Shown here one piece after another: positions 56,265 to 64,000 of a stretch of DNA of 64,000 nucleotides. Numbering within the stretch: the first letter of the stretch is position 1; each line of letters opens with the position of its first letter. Source of the stretch: Streptomyces sp. NBC_01454 (lineage in GTDB: Bacteria > Actinomycetota > Actinomycetes > Streptomycetales > Streptomycetaceae); the NCBI RefSeq assembly GCF_036227565.1, contig NZ_CP109460.1, positions 6,882,001-6,946,000 of the forward strand, given 5' to 3'. The translations under genes and the position numbers were made by a program. A model generated the notes under the pieces. The model worked only from the letters and a program-made list of their open reading frames with translations, had not been told where the DNA came from and did no database searches.

Positions 56265-56268
<4 letters not shown>
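55801..56268 (+). CDS. Lipoprotein-type guanyl-specific ribonuclease (RNase Sa/N1 family)
   Basis: A 155-residue exported RNase. Residues 1-27 form a signal peptide ending in a lipobox LTGC with C28 as the lipidation site. After a Gly/Ser/Ala linker the RNase Sa-like domain starts near 66. The catalytic triad is visible as E116 (HYHEYTV), R131 (ARRIVTGE) and H146 (TDDHY). The two disulfide cysteines of secreted RNase Sa are missing; C28 is the only Cys. The gene overlaps the barstar gene by four bases, giving a toxin-inhibitor pair. Confidence 0.92.
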
Positions 56269-58359
<2,091 letters not shown>

Positions 58360-58397
58360 CCGCCGAGGGGCCGTGAGCGCCCCCGCACGCCGCTGAC

Positions 58398-58426
58398 CGG
58401 CCCCGCACCGACCTGGTGCGGGGCCG
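58398..58426 (+). terminator. Terminator after guaB1
   Basis: A perfect 12-bp stem (CGGCCCCGCACC at 58398-58409 with 58415-58426) and 5-nt loop GACCT. Confidence 0.87.
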
Positions 58427-58497
58427 TCCGGTATGTGGACTCCTCGGCCCCGGAGGACGGCATAACCGGAAGCGGCCGTTACGATCTGACCCTGGCG

Positions 58498-58558
58498 CGC
58501 AACGATCCATCGTCCACCGCGCCGGTGCGCAATGATCATCCGTGGTTACGCAAGGAAC
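58498..58558 (+). promoter_or_regulatory. Three-copy CGCAA direct repeat upstream of the permease gene
   Basis: CGCAACGATC (58498), CGCAATGATC (58528) and CGCAAGGAAC (58549) start 30 and 21 bp apart. The same arrangement occurs upstream of davA. Candidate operator of the Lrp/AsnC regulator encoded just downstream. The rest of the 58427-58733 gap shows no gene. Confidence 0.7.
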
Positions 58559-58733
58559 CTGCATTACGGCAGGTCAGCGGCGGCCCGTAAGGTCAAGCGC
58601 TGTACGTGGAGTGGCGGGGACCGCCTGCTCGGCGGTCTCCTGCTGCGGCGTGTTTCGGCATGCCCTTGTACCGACCGCTGCCGGTCGTCGCCATCCGTAC
58701 GTCATTGATCGGCAGCGAAAAGGAGCCACCCCA

Positions 58734-60206
58734 GTGTTGGAGCACGGCGCAGCCCCGCCCGCAGGGGCCAGCGACCCCCGACCGCCCTCCTCCCCAGGAC
58801 TCGGCACCCGGCTGATGCGGCGCAAGCCCGTCGAGCGCCTGGTCTCCGAGGGCGGCAAGGGGCAGGGGGGAGAGCTCCGCCGCTCCATGGGCATGTGGCA
58901 GCTGACCATGATCAGCATCGGTGCCACGCTCGGCACCGGCATCTTCGTCGTCCTCGGCGAGGCCGTGCCGGACGCCGGGCCCGCGGTCATCCTCTCCTTC
59001 GTCATCGCCGGGATCACCGCGCTGTTCTCCGCGCTGTCCTACGCGGAGCTGGCCGGCTCCATCCCGGTCTCCGGGTCCTCCTACTCCTACGCGTACGCCA
59101 CCCTCGGTGAGCTGATCGCCTGGGTGTGCGGCTGGTGCCTGATCCTGGAGTACGGCGTCTCGGTCGCGGCCGTCGCCGTGGGCTGGGGCCAGTATCTGAA
59201 CGAGCTGCTCAACGGCGTCTTCGGCGTCACCATCCCGGCCGCGCTGTCCCAGCCGCCCGGCGACGGCGGGATCTTCAACCTGCCGGCGCTGGTGGTCGTG
59301 CTGCTGGCGATGGTGTTCCTGCTGGGCGGGGCCAAGGAGAGCGCCCGGGCCAACACGATCATGGTCGCCGTCAAGATCGTCGCGCTGCTGCTGTTCTGCG
59401 GCGTCGCCCTGCAGGGCGTGCGCTCCGGCAACTACGCGAACTTCATGCCGATGGGCATGGCGGGCGTCAGCGCCGCCGGCGCCACCCTGTTCTTCTCGTA
59501 CATCGGCTTCGACGCCGCCTCCACCGCCGGCGAGGAGGCCAAGAACCCGCAGCGCGACCTGCCGCGCGCGATCATGCTCTCGCTGGTGATCGTCACCGCG
59601 CTGTACTGCCTGGTCGCGGCCATCGCCGTGGGCGCCATGCCCTGGCAGAAGTTCAAGGGCTCGGAGGCCGCGCTGGCCGGGATCATGAAGTCGGTCACCG
59701 GGCAGAGCTTCTGGGCGGTGCTGCTCGCGTTCGGTGCGGTGGTCGCCATCGCCAGCGTCGTGCTGACCGTGCTCTACGGCCAGACCCGCATCCTCTTCGC
59801 GATGTCCCGGGACGGGCTGGTGCCCAAGGTGTTCTCCAAGGTGCACCCCAAGAGCGGTGCCCCGCGCGTGAACACCGTGATCGTGTCGCTGTTCTGCGGA
59901 GTGCTCGCCGCGGCGGTGCCGCTGGGCCAGCTGGCCGACGCCACCAGCATCGGCACCCTGTTCGCCTTCGCGCTGGTCAATATCGCGGTGATCGTGCTGC
60001 GCCGCACCCGGCCCGATATGCCGCGCAGCTTCCGTACGCCGCTCTCGCCGCTCTTCCCCGCGATCGGCTTTGTGCTGTGCCTTTACATGATGGGCAGCCT
60101 CGACGTCGTGACCTGGGTGGTCTTCGGTGCCTGGATGGCCGTCGGCCTTGTGGTCTACTTCGGATACGGCTTGCGCCGCTCCCGATTGGCCACCGCAGAG
60201 AAGTGA
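58734..60206 (+). CDS. APC superfamily amino-acid permease (probably lysine or related cationic amino acid)
   Basis: A 490-residue protein with about 12 membrane segments and the APC signature IGATLGTGIFVVLGEA in segment 1 and FFSYIGFDAASTAGEEAKNPQRDLPRAI in the middle, as in CAT-type cationic amino-acid transporters. A cytoplasmic N-terminus of about 55 residues precedes. The GTG at 58734 has AAGGAG 9 nt upstream; the frame is open to 58542 but without support. It ends 10 bp before the Lrp gene. Lysine as substrate is inferred from the neighbouring catabolic genes. Confidence 0.88.
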   Translation: MLEHGAAPPAGASDPRPPSSPGLGTRLMRRKPVERLVSEGGKGQGGELRRSMGMWQLTMISIGATLGTGIFVVLGEAVPDAGPAVILSFVIAGITALFSALSYAELAGSIPVSGSSYSYAYATLGELIAWVCGWCLILEYGVSVAAVAVGWGQYLNELLNGVFGVTIPAALSQPPGDGGIFNLPALVVVLLAMVFLLGGAKESARANTIMVAVKIVALLLFCGVALQGVRSGNYANFMPMGMAGVSAAGATLFFSYIGFDAASTAGEEAKNPQRDLPRAIMLSLVIVTALYCLVAAIAVGAMPWQKFKGSEAALAGIMKSVTGQSFWAVLLAFGAVVAIASVVLTVLYGQTRILFAMSRDGLVPKVFSKVHPKSGAPRVNTVIVSLFCGVLAAAVPLGQLADATSIGTLFAFALVNIAVIVLRRTRPDMPRSFRTPLSPLFPAIGFVLCLYMMGSLDVVTWVVFGAWMAVGLVVYFGYGLRRSRLATAEK

Positions 60207-60216
60207 TCCACCCGCA

Positions 60217-60672
60217 GTGCGACTGAACGATCTCGACGAACGCATCGTCCACGCCCTCGCCGAGGACGCCCGCCGCAGCTACGCCGACATCGGCCAGGAG
60301 GTCGGGCTGTCCGCGCCGGCCGTCAAGCGCCGGGTGGACCGGCTGCGGGCGGACGGCGCGATCACCGGCTTCACCGTACGGGTCGACCCGGCCGCGCTCG
60401 GCTGGGAGACCGAAGGGGTCATCGAGCTCTACTGCCGCCGCAACACCTCGCCCGAGGCGATCCACCGCGGCCTGTCGCGCTACCCGGAAGTGGCGTCCGC
60501 CTCCACCGTCACCGGTGAGGCGGACGCCATCGTCCAGGTCTTCGCCGCCGACATGCGGCACTTCGAGCGGGTGCTGGAGCGGATCGCCGGCGAACCGTTC
60601 GTGGAGCGGACCAAGTCCGTGCTGGTGCTCTCGCCGCTGCTGCGCCGGTACGGCTCGGGGGCGCCGGGCTGA
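60217..60672 (+). CDS. Lrp/AsnC family transcriptional regulator
   Basis: A 151-residue regulator: winged HTH (about 2-50, LNDLDERIVHALAEDARRSYADIGQEVG then LSAPAVKRRVDRL) and a C-terminal RAM ligand-binding domain (ASASTVTGEADAIVQVFAAD) that usually binds an amino acid. The GTG start lies 10 bp after the permease stop, so both share a transcript. Located between permease and davAB genes, it probably senses lysine. Matching repeat arrays upstream of both units are candidate binding sites. Confidence 0.92.
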   Translation: MRLNDLDERIVHALAEDARRSYADIGQEVGLSAPAVKRRVDRLRADGAITGFTVRVDPAALGWETEGVIELYCRRNTSPEAIHRGLSRYPEVASASTVTGEADAIVQVFAADMRHFERVLERIAGEPFVERTKSVLVLSPLLRRYGSGAPG

Positions 60673-60724
60673 CCCGGCCCGGCCCCGCCCGGCGGGTGCC
60701 GCCCCCAGGCCCCCGCCCTCATAG

Positions 60725-60763
60725 AACCCCGCCGTGCGGACCTCCGGTCCCTGCGGCGGGGTT
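60725..60763 (+). terminator. Terminator after the Lrp gene
   Basis: A perfect 10-bp outer stem (AACCCCGCCG at 60725-60734 with 60754-60763) topped by a GGACC/GGTCC stem (60738-60742 with 60746-60750). Confidence 0.85.
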
Positions 60764-60921
60764 TCCCGCGTCCGGGCCAGGCGCGGCGTCCAGGCCCTGA
60801 GCCGCCGGCCTGCCGCGGCCTTGACCAGCTCGTTGTCGGCGTGGCCGGCGGAGCGGAGGACCTCCCCGGAGCCGTCCGCCGGACCGTCGGTGTGGCGACC
60901 GGCCGCCACGGGCCCGGCAGA

Positions 60922-60985
60922 CGCAACGAATCACCGCATATTCCCTTGAACGCGCAATGAATCGGTCGGCGGCACGCAACGGTGG
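60922..60985 (+). promoter_or_regulatory. Three-copy CGCAA direct repeat upstream of davA
   Basis: CGCAACGAATC (60922), CGCAATGAATC (60953) and CGCAACGGTGG (60975) start 31 and 22 bp apart, one base more than each interval in the permease promoter. The rest of the 60764-61056 gap has no gene that I can support. Confidence 0.7.
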
Positions 60986-61056
60986 CGCCTTGTCCCGGAT
61001 CACCGGCGGACCGTACCGTCAATGCGTCCACCCGCACCGCCTCGCCGAGGGATCCC

Positions 61057-61872
61057 ATGACGTCGCTGCACACCGCCCTGCTCCAGAGTTCGGGACGGCC
61101 CGGCGATGTCGCGCACAACCTGCGGATCCTCGATGACGCGGCCCGCGCGGCGGCCGCGACCGGCGCCGGACTGCTGGCCTGCCCGGAACTCTTCCTGACC
61201 GGCTACGCCATCGGCGCCGATGTCCACCGCCTCGCCGAGCCCGCCGACGGCGACAGTGCCGGGGCCGTCGCGAAGATCGCCGCCGCACACGGCATCGCGG
61301 TGCTCTACGGCTACCCCGAGCGCGCCGCGCGCGACGAGCGCGACAGCGCCGCGGTGTACAACTCGGCGCAGCTCATCGGCCCGGAGGGCGAGCGCCTCGC
61401 GAACTACCGCAAGACCCATCTCTTCGGCTGCTTCGAGCGCGAGTGGTTCACGCCGGGCGAGCGGGCCGTCGTCCAGGCCGATCTGGCCGGCCTCCGTATC
61501 GGCGTCATGATCTGCTACGACGTGGAGTTCCCGGAGAACGTCCGGGCCCATGCGCTGGCCGGCACCGATCTGCTGCTGGTGCCCACCGCGCAGATGCACC
61601 CCTTCCAGTTCGTCGCCGAGTCCGTCATCCCGGTGCGCGCCTTCGAGAACCAGATGTATGTGGCGTACGTCAACCGGGTCGGCGCGGAGGGCGAGTTCGA
61701 GTTCGTCGGGCTCAGCTGCCTGGCCGGCCCCGACGGTGTCGTACGCACCCGCGCCGGCCGCACCGAACAGCTGGTGTACGCCGAGGCGGACCCCGCCTTC
61801 CTGAAGGAATCCCGGGCGGACAACCCCTATCTGCACGACCGGCGGCCGGAGTTGTACGGCCCGCTGACCTGA
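61057..61872 (+). CDS. davA: Nitrilase-superfamily amidase, probable 5-aminovaleramidase (DavA)
   Basis: A 271-residue carbon-nitrogen hydrolase with the Glu-Lys-Cys triad: E44 (CPELFLTGY), K119 (NYRKTHLFG) and C153 (MICYDVEFPE). The whole pattern, including GYPER, and the adjacent DavB-like gene fit 5-aminovaleramidase, which hydrolyses 5-aminovaleramide to 5-aminovalerate and ammonia. ATG 61057 has CGAGGGA 6 nt upstream. davB follows 153 bp later, probably on the same mRNA. Related enzymes act on other amides, so the substrate remains an inference. Confidence 0.85.
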   Translation: MTSLHTALLQSSGRPGDVAHNLRILDDAARAAAATGAGLLACPELFLTGYAIGADVHRLAEPADGDSAGAVAKIAAAHGIAVLYGYPERAARDERDSAAVYNSAQLIGPEGERLANYRKTHLFGCFEREWFTPGERAVVQADLAGLRIGVMICYDVEFPENVRAHALAGTDLLLVPTAQMHPFQFVAESVIPVRAFENQMYVAYVNRVGAEGEFEFVGLSCLAGPDGVVRTRAGRTEQLVYAEADPAFLKESRADNPYLHDRRPELYGPLT

Positions 61873-61900
61873 TCCGACCCGCCCGCACCCGACTGCTCAG

Positions 61901-61940
61901 CCTCCCCCCTCGTTCCCCCTCGCACCCCCTCGTTCCCCCA
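61901..61940 (-). repeat. C-rich 10-bp tandem repeat; G-quadruplex motif on the minus strand
   Basis: Four 10-bp units of the form CGTTCCCCCT. The minus strand has four runs of 5, 5, 5 and 6 G with 5-nt loops (AACGA, TGCGA, AACGA), an unusually regular quadruplex pattern in the davA-davB spacer. Confidence 0.75.
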
Positions 61941-62025
61941 CGCTCGCTCTGATCTGCCGCAGGCCGGTCCCGTCGGCCCCTGCTGCCCTGCCTGCTGTGC
62001 CCTGTCTGCAAGGAGTACGCCCCCG

Positions 62026-63726
62026 ATGACGTCCACGGTGCCCACCGCCGCCCACCACGCGGATGCCCAGCCCCCGATCACCATGTTCGGCCCGGACTTC
62101 CCGTACGCCTATGACGACTTCCTCGCCCACCCGGCGGGTCTCGGCCAGGTCCCCGCGACCGAGCTGGGGAAGGAAGTCGCGGTCATCGGCGGCGGCCTCT
62201 CGGGGATCATCACCGCCTACGAGCTGATGAAGATGGGGCTGCGGCCCGTCGTCTACGAGGCCGACCGAATAGGCGGCCGGCTGCGCACCGTCGGCTTCGA
62301 GGGCACCCCGTCCGAGGCGGCGGGCCTGACCGCCGAGATGGGCGCGATGCGCTTCCCGCCGTCCTCGACGGCGCTCCAGCACTACATCGACCTGGTGGGC
62401 CTCACGACCAAGCCGTTCCCCAACCCGCTGGCACCGGAGACCCCCTCGACCGTCGTCGACCTCAAGGGCGAGTCCCACTACGCGCGCACGGTCGACGATC
62501 TCCCCGAGGTCTACCACCAGGTCATGGACGCCTGGAACGCCTGCCTGGAAGAGGGCGCGGACTTCGCCGACATGAACCAGGCGATCCGCGAGCGCGACGT
62601 CCCGCGCATCCGCGAGATCTGGTCCCGCCTCGTCGAGAAGCTCGACAACCAGACCTTCTACGGCTACCTCTGCGACTCGACGGCCTTCAAGTCCTTCCGC
62701 CACCGGGAGATCTTCGGTCAGGTCGGCTTCGGCACCGGCGGCTGGGACACCGACTTCCCCAACTCCATCCTGGAGATCCTGCGGGTCGTCTACACCGAGG
62801 CCGATGACCACCACCGCGGCATCGTCGGCGGCAGCCAGCAGCTGCCGGTGCGGCTGTGGGAGCGGGAGCCGGCGAAGATCGTGCACTGGGCGCCGGGCAC
62901 CTCGCTGTCGTCGCTGCACGAGGGCGCCCCGCGGCCCGCGGTGACCCGCCTGAACCGCACCGCCGGCAACCGCATCACGGTCACCGACGCCGACGGCGAC
63001 ATCCGCACCTACGAGGCGGCCGTCTTCACCGCGCAGTCCTGGATGCTGCTGAGCAAGATCGCCTGCGACGACTCGCTGTTCCCCATCGACCACTGGACGG
63101 CGATGGAGCGCACCCACTACATGGAGTCCAGCAAGCTCTTCGTGCCCGTCGACCGGCCGTTCTGGCTCGACAAGGACGAGCACACGGGCCGGGACACCAT
63201 GTCGATGACGCTGACCGACCGGATGACCCGGGGAACGTATCTGCTCGACAACGGCCCGGACGAGCCCGCCGTCATCTGCCTCTCCTACACCTGGTGCGAC
63301 GACAGCCTCAAGTGGCTGCCGCTGGGGGCGAACGAGCGGATGGAGGTCATGCTGAAGTCGCTGTCGGAGATCTATCCGAAGGTCGACATCCGCAAGCACA
63401 TCATCGGCAACCCGGTCACCGTCTCCTGGGAGAACGAGCCCTACTTCATGGGCGCCTTCAAGGCGAACCTGCCCGGCCACTACCGCTACCAGCGGCGCCT
63501 GTTCACGCACTTCATGCAGGACCGGCTCCCCGAGGACAAGCGCGGCCTGTTCCTCGCGGGCGACGACATCTCCTGGACGGCGGGCTGGGCCGAGGGCGCG
63601 GTACAGACCGCACTCAACGCGGTGTGGGGCGTGATGCACCACTTCGGCGGCGCGACGGATGCGGCGAACCCGGGTCCGGGCGATGTCTACGACGAGATCG
63701 CGCCGGTCGAACTGCCCGAGGACTAG
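62026..63726 (+). CDS. davB: FAD-dependent L-amino-acid 2-monooxygenase, probable L-lysine 2-monooxygenase (DavB)
   Basis: A 566-residue flavin amine oxidase-fold enzyme. The FAD-binding VIGGGLSGIITAYEL is at about 53-67, GRLRTV and the substrate-side AEMGAMRFPPSSTA follow, and the C-terminal FAD motif is LAGDDISWTAGWAEGAVQT. It resembles tryptophan 2-monooxygenase, but the segments TMFGPDFPYAYDDFL, FGQVGFGTGGWDTDFPNS and DNPGPGDV-like ending (NPGPGDVYDEI) correspond to Pseudomonas DavB as I remember it. It should oxidatively decarboxylate lysine to 5-aminovaleramide. ATG 62026 has AAGGAG 10 nt upstream. A terminator follows. Confidence 0.87.
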   Translation: MTSTVPTAAHHADAQPPITMFGPDFPYAYDDFLAHPAGLGQVPATELGKEVAVIGGGLSGIITAYELMKMGLRPVVYEADRIGGRLRTVGFEGTPSEAAGLTAEMGAMRFPPSSTALQHYIDLVGLTTKPFPNPLAPETPSTVVDLKGESHYARTVDDLPEVYHQVMDAWNACLEEGADFADMNQAIRERDVPRIREIWSRLVEKLDNQTFYGYLCDSTAFKSFRHREIFGQVGFGTGGWDTDFPNSILEILRVVYTEADDHHRGIVGGSQQLPVRLWEREPAKIVHWAPGTSLSSLHEGAPRPAVTRLNRTAGNRITVTDADGDIRTYEAAVFTAQSWMLLSKIACDDSLFPIDHWTAMERTHYMESSKLFVPVDRPFWLDKDEHTGRDTMSMTLTDRMTRGTYLLDNGPDEPAVICLSYTWCDDSLKWLPLGANERMEVMLKSLSEIYPKVDIRKHIIGNPVTVSWENEPYFMGAFKANLPGHYRYQRRLFTHFMQDRLPEDKRGLFLAGDDISWTAGWAEGAVQTALNAVWGVMHHFGGATDAANPGPGDVYDEIAPVELPED

Positions 63727-63761
63727 CGTCCGCCCGTACGGCGGGTGAGCGGGTGAGATGC

Positions 63762-63793
63762 CGGGGTCACCGTCCATGGGGACGGTGACCCCG
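63762..63793 (+). terminator. Terminator after davB
   Basis: A perfect 14-bp stem (CGGGGTCACCGTCC at 63762-63775 with 63780-63793) and a 4-nt loop ATGG. Confidence 0.88.
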
Positions 63794-64000
63794 TCGTCGC
63801 TGCGCTCGAAGACGCCCTGCCGGCGGCCCGGGGCGTGACTGTGCGGACACGCCCTGGATCGCGGCGCCCGCGTACTCGTCCAGCGACCAGCCGGTGCCGA
63901 AGCCAGGGGAGACCCGGGACGCCGTACAGCCCCTGGGGGCGGGTTCGGGTGAGGACGGCCGCCGCGCCAGACGGGATCAGCCGGGCAGCGGAGTCAGCAG
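63794..64000. other. Window end without a supported gene
   Basis: The last 207 bp show no complete gene. The minus strand briefly reads FGTGWSLDEYAGAA near 63850-63900, but the frame around it does not hold a recognisable protein. It may be the end of a gene outside the window or remnant sequence. Confidence 0.35.

Noticed and set aside
62026..63726. Tryptophan 2-monooxygenase (auxin pathway) as the primary call
   Set aside because: The signatures shared with IaaM are also in DavB, and the DavB-specific stretches plus the nitrilase-type amidase partner favour lysine; kept only as an alternative.
63794..64000. Partial minus-strand gene at the window end
   Set aside because: A short stretch reads plausibly, but no consistent frame or motif supports a gene.

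Overview
The window is a high-G+C actinobacterial chromosome segment, almost certainly Streptomyces. It carries BldD with its c-di-GMP signature, the actinobacterial IHF (mIHF/sIHF), a bifunctional long RelA, GuaB1, a PriA without helicase motifs, an rpsD standing apart from the main ribosomal operons, many GTG/TTG starts, and a gene order that I recognise as a core Streptomyces arrangement. Annotation is by reading alone; no database search was run.

Layout. 1-8111: end of secF, apt, relA, then (minus) a DUF349 protein and a membrane-anchored cyclophilin, then an MBL-fold hydrolase and hisS. 8459-12201: VKOR-like protein, rarA, a DUF2470 protein divergent from rpsD across a 56-bp spacer that holds an iron box. 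12228-18616: an orphan NB-ARC/TPR (STAND) ATPase gene carrying an in-frame Streptomyces-type repeat, two small envelope proteins, alaS and ruvX. 18744-24225: mltG and the shikimate genes aroE, aroC, aroK, aroB. 24722-27832: a proline-rich P-loop protein, an M24 peptidase homologue with altered metal ligands, efp and nusB. 28029-38796: bldD, then the pyrimidine genes pyrR-pyrB-pyrC-(PH-like membrane protein)-carA-carB, an internal terminator-like hairpin, and pyrD-pyrF. 39010-49110: mihF, gmk, rpoZ, coaBC, metK, priA, a small HTH protein, fmt, rsmB. 49294-53580: an accessory block on the minus strand (cytochrome P450, alpha/beta hydrolase, MFS exporter), a gene-poor junction and a broken SDR/epimerase gene. 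53754-58359: rpe, a SorC regulator, a lipoprotein RNase with its barstar, and guaB1.

58360-63793 is the most coherent accessory system: an APC permease, an Lrp/AsnC regulator, a nitrilase-family amidase (DavA-like) and an FAD monooxygenase (DavB-like). Together they look like an L-lysine uptake and catabolic locus (lysine to 5-aminovaleramide to 5-aminovalerate). Both promoter regions carry the same three-copy CGCAA-type repeat with nearly identical spacing, which suggests co-regulation by the Lrp protein.

Many transcription units end in strong perfect hairpins, and at least seven genes (rarA, the STAND ATPase, the M24 homologue, gmk, priA, rpe, guaB1) have a -10-like hexamer placed so that transcription would start at or within a few bases of the start codon, i.e. 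leaderless or nearly leaderless mRNAs.
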